A program made the translations under genes and the position numbers. From CAZBGR01 sp964491535 (GTDB taxonomy: Bacteria > Bacillota_I > Bacilli_A > RF39 > UBA660): DNA of 21,346 nt. Below are positions 1 to 7,402 of this stretch, piece by piece; the first letter of the stretch is position 1, and the number at the start of each line of letters is the position of its first letter. The notes under the pieces were generated by a model. That model had not been told where the DNA came from and did no database searches. It saw only the letters and a list, made by a program, of their open reading frames with translations. The DNA lies in the NCBI GenBank assembly GCA_964491535.1, contig CAZBGR010000013.1:1-21346 (forward strand). Direction: 5' to 3'.

Positions 1-61
<61 letters not shown>

Positions 62-138
62 ATTTAATTTATTTATAAAAAGACTTTTATATTTTACATT
101 ATTTAACTACAAAAAGCAACTGAAATACAGATTTTCTT

Positions 139-771
139 TTAAGTTGTTTTAGTTAAGCTTTTAATAATCTCCCAATACATTTTTAAACGAGAAATAAATC
201 CTTTAACCAAACCCTCTTTTTCTTCTTTAGTAATATGGGTTAAATTATTTAAATTAACTTTACTAAAGGAAATATCATGTTCTTTTATATATCTAGTAAG
301 GGCCACTTCAACTCCAAACCGTGATATTTCTAAATCACTAATTTTATTAAACAACCGTTTTTTTAAAGCCCTTTGTCCTGATAAAAAAGGCATAACTTTT
401 TGAGCTAAATCAGTTCCCACTCGGCCATTAGCAAAAATACCAATAGTCATATCTGTTTCATTTTTTATAACTGGAGTTATTAAAGCCTTTACATGTTTTT
501 TAGTTAACCCAACTAAATCAGCATCTAAAAAAACAACTATATCTTCTTGACATTTTTCTACTCCAAGACTCATTGCTCCCCCTTTACCAATATTATCTGA
601 TAATTCAATTACTTCAACTTTACATTTTTTTGCAATCTTAGCTGTATTATCACTCGAACCATCACTAATAACAATAATACGATCAATTAAATCAACCGAT
701 TTAACAACCTCAATTATTCTCTTAATTGTTTTAGCTTCATTATAAGCAGGAATAATGGCTGCTACTGACAT
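139..771 (-). CDS. Family 2 glycosyltransferase (GT-A fold)
   Basis: This 210-aa protein is a cytosolic nucleotide-sugar-dependent glycosyltransferase of the GT2/GT-A type. Its N-terminus has the classic IIPAYNE strand-loop (residues 6-12), then DGSSDNT (37-43), NIGKGGA (60-66) and the metal-binding DAD motif in FLDADLVG (81-88). There is no membrane segment, so it is a soluble, short GT2. It resembles the small glucosyl-3-phosphoglycerate-synthase-like GT2 proteins of Firmicutes, but the acceptor cannot be read from sequence. The start is set by GAGGAGG about 7 nt upstream of the ATG. It stands alone, transcribed away from pcm, with tRNA-Ile downstream. The family is certain; the substrate is unknown. 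Confidence 0.85.
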   Translation of the reverse strand: MSVAAIIPAYNEAKTIKRIIEVVKSVDLIDRIIVISDGSSDNTAKIAKKCKVEVIELSDNIGKGGAMSLGVEKCQEDIVVFLDADLVGLTKKHVKALITPVIKNETDMTIGIFANGRVGTDLAQKVMPFLSGQRALKKRLFNKISDLEISRFGVEVALTRYIKEHDISFSKVNLNNLTHITKEEKEGLVKGFISRLKMYWEIIKSLTKTT

Positions 772-803
772 AAACTTGCCTCCTCTTGATTTCTATCTAC
801 ATC

Positions 804-812
804 ATTATAGCA
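804..812 (-). promoter_or_regulatory. Extended -10 promoter of the glycosyltransferase gene
   Basis: On the minus strand the sequence reads TGCTATAAT, a perfect extended -10 (TGnTATAAT), about 35 bases upstream of the start codon. No good -35 hexamer is seen at 16-18 bases, which fits an extended -10 promoter. Confidence 0.6.
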
Positions 813-904
813 TGTTTCTTTTTTTTTAGCTATAAAAATATTTCTATTATTATACTATATCATATTAGTTTTTACTTTATACTTAATAAGAGAAATGTTT
901 GCAT

Positions 905-934
905 TTGATATTTTAACTTCCTATCATGTATAAT
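905..934 (+). promoter_or_regulatory. Sigma-A-type promoter of pcm
   Basis: TTGATA (905-910) and TATAAT (929-934) are separated by 18 bases, and the -10 lies 37 bases before the pcm start codon. This is a good match to the vegetative consensus. Confidence 0.7.
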
Positions 935-971
935 GAAAACTAAAGGGATTTATTTTTAAGGAGGAGAGAAA

Positions 972-1580
972 ATGAGTAATCAAAAATTAAATGAAATTTT
1001 TAAAAAACTTGATCGATCACAATTTATTGATAATAATAAATCGTTAGCTATTTGTGATATGCCTTTATCCATTGGATATGGCCAAACTATTTCTCAACCA
1101 AGTTTAGTCTTAAAAATGAGTAATTTATTAGAATTAAATAAAAAGTGTAAAGTATTAGAAATAGGCACTGGTTCAGGTTATCAAACAGCTATTTTAAGCC
1201 ATTTAGCAAAACATGTCTATACTATTGAATTAATTCCTGAATTAAGTGAAAAAGCTGAAAAAAGACTACATAAAATGGGGTTTAATAACATTACCTTTTT
1301 AATTGGGGATGGTAGTGAAGGATCTAAAGAAAATGCTCCTTATGATAGGATAATGGTAACAGCGGCCGCTAAGAATATACCAAAAGAATTAATTAAGCAA
1401 TTAAATAGTGATGGTCTTATGATAATTCCCATTGGACCACCATCATTTCAAACCTTAAAATTAATTAAAAAAGATAAACAAGGAAAAATAACTATCAAAC
1501 CTCTTATGACAGTACGATTTGTTGAATTTAAAGGAAAATATGGCTGGCAAGAAATAAATAACACCCATAAAGAAAAATAA
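972..1580 (+). CDS. pcm: Protein-L-isoaspartate O-methyltransferase
   Basis: This 202-aa protein is the SAM-dependent enzyme that methylates L-isoaspartyl residues formed by protein ageing, starting their repair to aspartate in the cytosol. The family signatures are GYGQTISQP (residues 35-43) and the SAM-binding motif I LEIGTGSGY (62-70). Later come IGDGSEG (116-122) and YDRIMVTAAA (129-138), which match the family's motif II and post-II regions. The length is normal for bacterial Pcm. The start is supported by AAGGAGGAGA just upstream of the ATG. It is a single-gene unit with its own promoter. The gene is uncommon in Firmicutes, so its presence is mildly notable. No hairpin terminator was found downstream, only an AT-rich tail. 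Confidence 0.93.
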   Translation: MSNQKLNEIFKKLDRSQFIDNNKSLAICDMPLSIGYGQTISQPSLVLKMSNLLELNKKCKVLEIGTGSGYQTAILSHLAKHVYTIELIPELSEKAEKRLHKMGFNNITFLIGDGSEGSKENAPYDRIMVTAAAKNIPKELIKQLNSDGLMIIPIGPPSFQTLKLIKKDKQGKITIKPLMTVRFVEFKGKYGWQEINNTHKEK

Positions 1581-1669
1581 AAATATTATAGCAGATTTAT
1601 TTTTTTAATTTTTATTGTTTTAATTTTAATTACATAATTTTTTACTATCTCCACCATATATTTTTTAGC

Positions 1670-2449
1670 TTAAGGAAATGTTGAACCCTTGATTATTTCT
1701 TCATGTTCTACAAAATAATCATAACCTAATTTAATACCGTCTTCAATAGAATTATTATTAATAATTTCTCTTAAAGTATGGACAATACTTTGACCATTAA
1801 TTTTTGTTTCACAGATATCTTTATTTGAATTAATTTCTTGATTAGTATATTTTACAAATATATCATTATTTAATAAAGGATCTATAATGGCTTCGCTTAA
1901 GTACCAAGCAATACTTGGACTATTATAATTTCGTTCATCATAATCGTTGAATAATTCTTTCCATTTTTCAAAATATAAAAAATGAGTTATTTCATGTATT
2001 ACAATCGTTCTCATTCTATTTATATTAACATTTATCTTTATATCAAAAGTTCTTTGATTAATATATCTAGGACAAAAGAACATAATTCCAACCCGTGCTT
2101 GAATATCTAAGGCATCCTTTGGCCATTCAATATTTAACCTTTTGGATAAATCTAACATTACATTATCATTTATTAAATCCCAATTATTTTGCATATCTTT
2201 TATTTTTTGTTCAGCGTTTTCCATATCCTTATTCCAACTATCCAATAAAATAGATTGTAATAATTTGCTTATTTGTTCTTCATTCATATCTTTAGTAAAA
2301 TTAATAGTTGATATTTCTATATAATGATTCTTAAAAAAATCAATATTTGGCTTTTGTTTTCTTCTAATTTCTTGTTTAATAAACTTTGCCATCATATTCA
2401 TATTTTCTTTAAATGTCATCGCTCTAAATAATATTTTAGGTAACTCCAT
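1670..2449 (-). CDS. Putative HEXXH zinc-peptidase-like protein, family not recognised
   Basis: I do not recognise the family of this 259-aa protein. It carries HEITH (residues 152-156) in a helix-like context (TIVIHEITHFLYF), and 30 residues later LSEAIIDPLL, where E186 could be the third zinc ligand of a gluzincin. The N-terminal 110 residues are charged and helical. There is no signal peptide or membrane segment, so a cytosolic location is likely. The start is supported by AAAGGGAGAG 5 nt upstream. A 19-codon open frame with its own strong ribosome site lies just upstream and overlaps this start. It could be a stress or mobile-element-linked peptidase, but nothing nearby says which. The zinc-site reading is from motif only. 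Confidence 0.6.
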   Translation of the reverse strand: MELPKILFRAMTFKENMNMMAKFIKQEIRRKQKPNIDFFKNHYIEISTINFTKDMNEEQISKLLQSILLDSWNKDMENAEQKIKDMQNNWDLINDNVMLDLSKRLNIEWPKDALDIQARVGIMFFCPRYINQRTFDIKINVNINRMRTIVIHEITHFLYFEKWKELFNDYDERNYNSPSIAWYLSEAIIDPLLNNDIFVKYTNQEINSNKDICETKINGQSIVHTLREIINNNSIEDGIKLGYDYFVEHEEIIKGSTFP

Positions 2450-2495
2450 ATAATCTCTCCCTTTTAATATAAACTATATTAACATTTATTTTCAT
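2436..2495 (-). CDS. Candidate 19-codon upstream ORF (leader peptide)
   Basis: On the minus strand a strong Shine-Dalgarno, GGAGGAG, sits 10 nt before an ATG that opens a 19-codon frame (MKINVNIVYIKRERLYGVT). The frame ends 11 bases past the start codon of the HEXXH gene, in another frame. A TTG directly before the ATG is an alternative start with better spacing. It lies just downstream of an extended -10 promoter. Translation is unproven. The arrangement suggests coupling or leader control of the peptidase-like gene. Confidence 0.3.
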   Translation of the reverse strand: MKINVNIVYIKRERLYGVT

Positions 2496-2516
2496 CAATA
2501 ATAATCTCCTCCAAAC

Positions 2517-2525
2517 ATTATATCA
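2517..2525 (-). promoter_or_regulatory. Extended -10 promoter for the HEXXH gene
   Basis: The minus strand reads TGATATAAT, a perfect extended -10, about 68 bases upstream of the HEXXH protein start and just before the small upstream ORF. The -35 region (TTAGAA at 17 bases) is weak. Confidence 0.5.
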
Positions 2526-2534
2526 CTAAATAAA

Positions 2535-2557
2535 AAAAGTTCTAAATAAGAACTTTT
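2535..2557 (-). terminator. Rho-independent terminator of the tRNA-Val/tRNA-Lys unit
   Basis: A perfect 9-bp stem (AAAAGTTCT/AGAACTTTT) closes a 5-base loop and runs on the minus strand into a T7 tract. It lies 11 bases past the tRNA-Lys CCA end, so it ends the tRNA (and probably ddl operon) transcript. Confidence 0.8.
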
Positions 2558-2568
2558 AAAATCAATTT

Positions 2569-2644
2569 TGGTGCCCCCTTAGGGATTCGAACCCTAGACC
2601 CACTGATTAAGAGTCAGTTGCTCTACCAACTGAGCTAAGGGGAC
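2569..2644 (-). tRNA. tRNA-Lys(CTT)
   Basis: A full cloverleaf reads on the minus strand: acceptor GTCCCCT/AGGGGGC (one U-G pair), D-arm GCTCAGTTGGTAGAGC, anticodon stem ACTGA/TCAGT around the loop CTCTTAA (anticodon CTT), T-arm with GGTTCGAATCC, and an encoded CCA. It reads AAG, the minor lysine codon in so AT-rich a genome, so a TTT isoacceptor must lie elsewhere. Confidence 0.95.
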
Positions 2645-2648
2645 AAAA

Positions 2649-2725
2649 TGGTGAACGATGTAGGACTCGAACCTACGACCCCTACCACGTCAAGGTAGTG
2701 CTCTAGCCAACTGAGCTAATCGTCC
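2649..2725 (-). tRNA. tRNA-Val(GAC)
   Basis: A full cloverleaf reads on the minus strand: acceptor GGACGAT/ATCGTTC, anticodon stem CTACC/GGTAG around the loop TTGACGT (anticodon GAC), T-arm with GGTTCGAGTCC, and an encoded CCA. It lies 4 bases upstream of tRNA-Lys and 42 bases downstream of the ddl stop, on the same strand. Confidence 0.95.
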
Positions 2726-2728
2726 GCA

Positions 2729-2753
2729 AATAATTAATTTTAAATTAATTATT
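2729..2753 (-). other. AT-only perfect hairpin between ddl and tRNA-Val
   Basis: A perfect 11-bp stem (AATAATTAATT/AATTAATTATT) with a 3-base loop lies between the ddl stop and the tRNA-Val 5' end. On the minus strand it is followed by TTTGCGG, so it lacks a proper T tract. It may be a weak attenuator or a processing site that frees the tRNA 5' end. Confidence 0.4.
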
Positions 2754-2767
2754 ATTTTAAGTATTTT

Positions 2768-3970
2768 TTAACGATTAAATTTGCCAAACTTTAATTTACC
2801 TTTAGAACCCTTTAAACCACTACTATAAAACTTTAAAATATTAGTATCAAAAGATGAAATAAGCTTATCTCGTTTTTTATATCTTTTAATAGCTAAAGCA
2901 ATTAAATCATCAATTAAAACAGAAAAATTCTTGCCTACTGGTTCCCATAAATAATAAGCTAACAAACCTGGGATTGTATTAATTTCATTAACATATACCT
3001 TTTTCTTTTCGTCATCAATTAAAAAATCTATCCGGCATACACCGGCAGAATTTAAAACTCTAAATACCTTTTTTGATAACGATACTATTTCGGCCCTTAA
3101 TTTATCATCAATTTTAGCCGGCATAATTCGATTAGCTAAACCTTTACCTTTACCCTTTAATTTACCCCCTTTAGCTGGGCCGATATATTTTTCTTCATAA
3201 GAAAAGAATTTTTCTGTGCTAATAATTTCTTCAATTTCACTGATTTCTTGATATTCATAATTACCTAGCACACTACAATTTGCTTCTCTTAAATTAGGAA
3301 TTATTTCTTCAATCACTATTTTAGTATCATAACGAAAAGCATCTTCTAAAACTTCATGTAAATCTTCTTCCTTTTTTACTTTGTTAATCCCTATACTACT
3401 ACCTAATTTGGCAGGTTTAACAATCAAAGGAAAGTTTAACTTTTTAATATCTGATATCATTTTATCTTTATTTTGTTTATAATCACTATCAAAAAACCAT
3501 TTATATTTAGCTTGAGGAATATTAGCCGCTTCAAAGATTTGTTTCATAAAAACCTTATCTTGACCGACAACAGATGCATATATATCACTTCCTACATAAG
3601 GAATACCAACCAACTCTAAATAACCTTGAAGAGTACCATCTTCAGCATTAACGCCATGAACAATAGGAAATACCAAATCAAGTTCATTAACTATTCTTTT
3701 AAATAGCTTTTTACTTTGTAAATAAAATGACCCTTGTTTATGATAAAGAACTACTGGGGTAGCATATCTTTTTAAAATATCTAAATCATGATAATTTTCT
3801 ATATCCTTTAATAATCCCCCTGTATACCATTCCTTTTCTTTAGAAATATAAATAGGAATAACTTCATATTTATCATTATTAATAGCCGCCATTGCTAAAA
3901 CGGCTGAAATAATACTAATTTCATGTTCAACTGTTTCACCACCAAAAATAACTCCTATCTTCATTTTCAT
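2768..3970 (-). CDS. ddl: D-alanine--D-alanine ligase
   Basis: This 400-aa cytosolic ATP-grasp enzyme joins two D-alanines to give the dipeptide that MurF adds to the peptidoglycan stem. It shows the N-terminal GVIFGGETVEHEIS (residues 6-19), the usual GG(x)S(x)EHEVS with T for S. Then come PLIVKPAKLGSSIG, the central ATP-grasp lysine and Gly loop, and NEINTIPG, the metal/substrate site. Of the usual length range, it is at the long end: a lysine-rich, glycine-rich tail of about 40 residues follows the catalytic core. It lies 13 bases downstream of the MurF-like gene, with GGAGT about 10 nt before the first of two in-frame ATGs. The function is clear; whether the tail matters is unknown. Confidence 0.92.
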   Translation of the reverse strand: MKMKIGVIFGGETVEHEISIISAVLAMAAINNDKYEVIPIYISKEKEWYTGGLLKDIENYHDLDILKRYATPVVLYHKQGSFYLQSKKLFKRIVNELDLVFPIVHGVNAEDGTLQGYLELVGIPYVGSDIYASVVGQDKVFMKQIFEAANIPQAKYKWFFDSDYKQNKDKMISDIKKLNFPLIVKPAKLGSSIGINKVKKEEDLHEVLEDAFRYDTKIVIEEIIPNLREANCSVLGNYEYQEISEIEEIISTEKFFSYEEKYIGPAKGGKLKGKGKGLANRIMPAKIDDKLRAEIVSLSKKVFRVLNSAGVCRIDFLIDDEKKKVYVNEINTIPGLLAYYLWEPVGKNFSVLIDDLIALAIKRYKKRDKLISSFDTNILKFYSSGLKGSKGKLKFGKFNR

Positions 3971-3983
3971 TTAAAATCAACTC

Positions 3984-5573
3984 CTATTCTTTAAATATAT
4001 CAGTTAAATCATTTTCAATCAAGACATAAGTTGTCTTTTCTTTTAATTTATAAATTAAATCAAAAGCTACCTGAACATCATTTACAAGATGAATTTTAGC
4101 TGAAGGATACTTTTTAACCTTTAAACCATCTTGTATTGGTTTAGTTTGCTTCTTACCAACTAAAATAACCTCATCACAAACAGCTGCTATATTTTGACCA
4201 AATTCTTTATTAAATTCATAATGCTTATCACCAAGATCAACCATACCAGGAGTAATAATTATTTTTTTACCAGGCATCATATTTAATACCTCAAGCGCCA
4301 TTTTAGTCCCTGCTTGATTAGCACTATAAGCATCATCAATTAAATAAAGATCATTAGCCATCTTTTTTAATTCTAAACGATGTTCAACTGCTCTAACCCC
4401 TCTTACGGCATATTGCAATTGTTCTTTGGTTATCCCTAATTCATTACCTAAAGCAATAGCGGCTAAAATATTATAAATATTATTATAACCTAGTAATTTA
4501 GTTTCAAAAGAATATTTTTGGTTATCACCTTTAAAAAGAACATCAAAAGTAGTCCCTCGATAAGAAATTTTAATATTTTCAGCCAATACATCAACCTCTT
4601 TATTTTTAATTCCAATCCAAATTAATCGACAATTATTTTTAAGGGGGTAATTTACTTGCTTTAAATCATCACCATTTAGAATCCCAAGACCATCTTTAGG
4701 TAAAATTTCAATTAATTCAAATTTACCTTTTTGAATGTTTTCTTCAGAACCAAAGAGTTCTAAATGAGCAGTCCCAATAACCGTTAAAATACCATATCTA
4801 GGTTTAACAAAACGACATAAATCACGTACTTCTCCCCTTTTATAAGCTCCCATTTCAGCTATTAATATTTCATCAAATTTATCCATATGATTATTAATAG
4901 TAATCATTAATCCATATGGTGTATTTAAATTTCTAGGCGTTGGTAAAGCATTATATTTAACATTTAAAATATCGCTTAAAATATTCTTACTACTAGTTTT
5001 ACCATAACTGCCTGTTATCCCAATCACTTTTAAATTAGACATTAATTTTAATTTCTTAGTAGCTTTTGATTTATAATAATAATAAACACCCTTTTCCACT
5101 GGAATATTTATTTTTACAGCTAATAATAAAACTAAATATTGTAAATAAGCAAGTAGTATTAAATGAAGGTAATAAATACTATTAAAAACTTGATGATAAC
5201 TATAAAAAATACCTATCAAAGGTAATAAATATAATAATACTGTCGTTATTATTAATCTTTTTACACGAGCTGTCCAAACTAATGGTTTTTTATAAGTTTC
5301 ATTTTTTAATTCTCGATAAGAATAAATAAAAATAATAAAATAAAAAACAATAAATAAAATTGATAACCCTATATTATTAATAAATAAAACTAAAACCAAC
5401 AAAAGAGGTAATAAATCTCTACCTCCAAACACTTTTTTTAAATTTTGGATTAACCATTTAAAATAACGAAGATTCTCATCATATAAGTTTTGCTGTAACA
5501 TATGAAGAGCCTTCTTAGTTCTAAGACTTAAATATAAAAACCATGGTAGCAAAGAAAAAATAAATAATATCAT
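3984..5573 (-). CDS. Membrane-anchored MurF-like Mur ligase
   Basis: This 529-aa protein has a Mur ligase core with an unusual front end. Residues 1-160 hold about four hydrophobic segments (roughly 1-18, 54-85, 106-125, 131-154) in place of the soluble UDP-sugar-binding domain of standard MurF. The ligase core follows: P-loop GITGSYGKTS (185-194), RNLNTPYG (214-221), AEMGAYKRGE (239-248), TAHLELFGS (268-276), and later VRAVEHR and IDDAYSAN. These match MurF, which adds D-Ala-D-Ala or a similar unit to the stem peptide. Its neighbours, ddl downstream and a hydrolase upstream (1-base overlap, TAATG), support a wall precursor role. It could act on lipid-linked rather than UDP-linked precursor; that is inference. 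Another MurF may exist elsewhere. Confidence 0.8.
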   Translation of the reverse strand: MILFIFSLLPWFLYLSLRTKKALHMLQQNLYDENLRYFKWLIQNLKKVFGGRDLLPLLLVLVLFINNIGLSILFIVFYFIIFIYSYRELKNETYKKPLVWTARVKRLIITTVLLYLLPLIGIFYSYHQVFNSIYYLHLILLAYLQYLVLLLAVKINIPVEKGVYYYYKSKATKKLKLMSNLKVIGITGSYGKTSSKNILSDILNVKYNALPTPRNLNTPYGLMITINNHMDKFDEILIAEMGAYKRGEVRDLCRFVKPRYGILTVIGTAHLELFGSEENIQKGKFELIEILPKDGLGILNGDDLKQVNYPLKNNCRLIWIGIKNKEVDVLAENIKISYRGTTFDVLFKGDNQKYSFETKLLGYNNIYNILAAIALGNELGITKEQLQYAVRGVRAVEHRLELKKMANDLYLIDDAYSANQAGTKMALEVLNMMPGKKIIITPGMVDLGDKHYEFNKEFGQNIAAVCDEVILVGKKQTKPIQDGLKVKKYPSAKIHLVNDVQVAFDLIYKLKEKTTYVLIENDLTDIFKE

Positions 5574-6316
5574 TATTGTTTAATCCTTTCCTTTTTTAAA
5601 AATTCGTTTAATATATTAACTGTGCGATCAATGTATTCTAAATAAGCGAAGTGACTACCTCCTTCATAAATAATTAAACCACAATCTTTAATAATTGATT
5701 CAATATATTTGCCTTCTTTAAGTGGAGCTTCATTATCCTCACTTCCCCATATCAATAAAGTAGGACACTTTATAAGATGAATATACTCAGTAAGATCAGC
5801 ATTAACTACATTTACTAAAACTCGCCTCATAGTTGGAGTAGCATTTCGGTAATCACGTGACCCAATCCTTTTTTTAAAATATTCTTGATAACGATTTAAA
5901 AGGGGAATCTTTTTTAATAGTTTGTAAATTTTTATTTTAATAGTAGCTTTTTTATTAGTTCTTCTAAAAGGAGTAGCTAAAAGAATTAATTTGCTAACTT
6001 CTTTTTTAGCGGCATACATAATAGCTAATCGACCACCAAAAGAATGACCAATTATAATTGGCTTTTTTATTTTTAACTTCTTTAACAATTGTGCGATCGC
6101 TTCATAATAATCTTGAATTTCCCAACCAAAAGGAGGTTCTACACTATCCCCAAAACCAGGTAAATCAATTAAAGTTATTTTAAAATAATCTTGCAGACCA
6201 CGGCCAATTGGATCCATCATTTTAATATTTTGCCCCCAACCATGAAGTAAAACAACGTTTTCTCCTTTTTCATTACCATATTGAACATAATTAATATTCG
6301 TTCCTTTTATTTTCAT
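5573..6316 (-). CDS. Alpha/beta hydrolase
   Basis: A soluble alpha/beta-hydrolase-fold protein. From the chosen start it is 247 aa, with the oxyanion region LLHGWG, the nucleophile elbow GHSFGG (S92), the acid in WGSEDNEAP (D194) and the base in GGSHFAYLE (H222), so the triad is complete. It opens the hydrolase-MurF-ddl operon, and its stop overlaps the next start, which suggests coupled translation. A longer GTG start at 6349 is possible, but AGAGGTG lies 7 nt before the ATG at 6316 and would be buried in the longer frame, so the shorter one is preferred. The substrate is unknown; the context hints at lipid or wall-precursor work. Confidence 0.8.
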   Translation of the reverse strand: MKIKGTNINYVQYGNEKGENVVLLHGWGQNIKMMDPIGRGLQDYFKITLIDLPGFGDSVEPPFGWEIQDYYEAIAQLLKKLKIKKPIIIGHSFGGRLAIMYAAKKEVSKLILLATPFRRTNKKATIKIKIYKLLKKIPLLNRYQEYFKKRIGSRDYRNATPTMRRVLVNVVNADLTEYIHLIKCPTLLIWGSEDNEAPLKEGKYIESIIKDCGLIIYEGGSHFAYLEYIDRTVNILNEFLKKERIKQ

Positions 6317-6434
6317 TTTTTCACCTCTAACATTATATGAGATGTTCACCTATAAGTTCTTTATCATTTACATTATACAATAAAAACAAAATAATTTAAA
6401 ATTAAATAATCTACTTTTGATAAATCCTAAAAAA

Positions 6435-6458
6435 GGTATAGTAATTAATCACTATCCC
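6435..6458 (-). terminator. Terminator of the 98-aa orphan gene
   Basis: On the minus strand GGGATAGT pairs with ACTATACC (7 of 8 pairs) around an 8-base loop and is followed by T6. It overlaps the gene's stop codon. Confidence 0.55.
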
Positions 6459-6748
6459 CTTTGTCTTTTAACATTTAAACGTTTTTGAGATATTTCTTCT
6501 TGATGGATTAATCGAACAAAAGATAATTTTATTAAGTTTCTAAATCTATTAATCATTTCAGGATTAGGGTTTAATTGTTTTAAGTTATCCATAAGTTGAT
6601 AATGCTTTTCTTCAATCAATTCCTTTAAAACTTGAGCATTAATATTATAATTAGATATAATTTTAACCATTAATTCATAAGATTCTTGATCATTTTGCTT
6701 ATTTAACCAATATAAAATTGGAGCCTTTTGCTTAAAAATCGAGGTCAT
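6452..6748 (-). CDS. Unrecognised 98-aa helical protein
   Basis: I do not recognise this protein. It is 98 aa, lacks membrane segments, and looks all-helical, with an arginine/lysine-rich C-terminus (QKRLNVKRQRG). It looks real: AAGGAG lies 8 nt before the ATG, an extended -10 promoter lies about 35 bases upstream, and a terminator hairpin overlaps the stop. It forms a single-gene unit between the holin-like gene and the cell-wall operon. The basic tail could bind nucleic acid, but that is a guess. Confidence 0.7.
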   Translation of the reverse strand: MTSIFKQKAPILYWLNKQNDQESYELMVKIISNYNINAQVLKELIEEKHYQLMDNLKQLNPNPEMINRFRNLIKLSFVRLIHQEEISQKRLNVKRQRG

Positions 6749-6782
6749 TTAAAAACTCCTTTCAAATTAAAAATTTATTCAT

Positions 6783-6791
6783 ATTATACCA
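6783..6791 (-). promoter_or_regulatory. Extended -10 promoter of the 98-aa orphan gene
   Basis: The minus strand reads TGGTATAAT, a perfect extended -10, 34 bases upstream of the start codon. No -35 match is evident. Confidence 0.55.
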
Positions 6792-6854
6792 TAGTTATAT
6801 TAAATAATAGTTATAATTTTATTTGGTTTAGATATATCTTAATTATATAAATAA

Positions 6855-6879
6855 AAGCAAAAGAATAATTCTTTTGCTT
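6855..6879 (-). terminator. Terminator downstream of the holin-like gene
   Basis: A perfect 11-bp stem (AAGCAAAAGAA/TTCTTTTGCTT) closes a 3-base loop and is followed on the minus strand by a T-rich run (TTATTTAT). It starts 17 bases past the gene's stop. Confidence 0.7.
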
Positions 6880-6895
6880 ACTTTTAATTAAAATC

Positions 6896-7183
6896 TTATT
6901 TTGATTTATTATTTCTTAAACTCCTAAATCCTTTATTAGTTTGTTTATAAGTTTGATAAATAACCGTTGATAAAGAAACAGCTAAAATAGCTTCAAAAAA
7001 GGTTTTAAAAGCAACTCCAAAAAAGATAAAGTTAATAATTAAACTAATCGTCATTAAGATCCAAATAACACTCCATTTAGCAATAAAATTAAGTTCCTTT
7101 AAACCTTTTCCGATAACCATTAAGATTAACGCTAAATATATCATATGGGGTGTAATATCAATCCCTAACAAAAATTCTTCCAT
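6896..7183 (-). CDS. Phage-holin-like small membrane protein
   Basis: From the chosen start this is a 95-aa membrane protein. It has three hydrophobic segments (about 14-24, 37-56, 60-76) and the C-terminal EAILAVSLSTVIYQTYKQT followed by a basic tail. That layout, and the (Y/N)Q(T/L)xKQT signature, match the small Firmicutes holin group (the Phage_holin_5_2/A118-like type). Holins form membrane pores for phage lysis. Here there is no endolysin or other phage gene beside it, so it may be a remnant or a domesticated protein. Two ATGs are adjacent: AGGAGG lies 1 nt from the first (7186) and 4 nt from the second, so the second is preferred. The family call rests on pattern similarity. Confidence 0.6.
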   Translation of the reverse strand: MEEFLLGIDITPHMIYLALILMVIGKGLKELNFIAKWSVIWILMTISLIINFIFFGVAFKTFFEAILAVSLSTVIYQTYKQTNKGFRSLRNNKSK

Positions 7184-7220
7184 CATACCTCCTTTTAAAT
7201 AATATGATAGAAGAAAAAAA

Positions 7221-7313
7221 TTATTTTAACTTCCAAATAAAACGTTTCAATCTAAGACTATTAATATCGTTTATTAATTGATCAAACATATAAAAGATAT
7301 ATATTCTATCCAT
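7221..7313 (-). CDS. Candidate 30-aa small protein
   Basis: A 30-codon frame (MDRIYIFYMFDQLI..., ending in a basic FIWKLK) starts at an ATG with AAAGGAAG about 6 nt upstream. The same frame is open upstream to a TTG at 7406 with a weaker site, which would add a hydrophobic segment of about 18 residues and make a 61-aa membrane protein. It ends 38 bases before the holin-like start on the same strand, so the two could be cotranscribed. Not recognised. A chance ORF is possible. Confidence 0.3.
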   Translation of the reverse strand: MDRIYIFYMFDQLINDINSLRLKRFIWKLK

Positions 7314-7402
7314 TATAACTTCCTTTCTTAAAATATAAAATACCACAAATAAAAGGCCAATAGAAAAATTAGCCATAAAAACACAATATCCAACAAAGGT
7401 TA

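Noticed and set aside
72..100. Possible tRNA-Ile promoter (TATAAA) and a TATAAAA/TTTTATA stem
   Set aside because: There is no -35 match, and AT-only stems are expected by chance in this region.
2142..2324. 60-aa plus-strand frame
   Set aside because: It lies wholly inside the HEXXH gene on the other strand, with no ribosome site and a composition expected from the antisense of AT-rich coding DNA.
6332..6337. TATAAT on the minus strand as a promoter for the hydrolase operon
   Set aside because: Transcription would start within the ribosome site, and there is no -35 match at 17 bases.
6317..6349. GTG start adding 11 residues to the alpha/beta hydrolase
   Set aside because: The clear ribosome site AGAGGTG lies inside this extension, at the right distance from the ATG at 6316.
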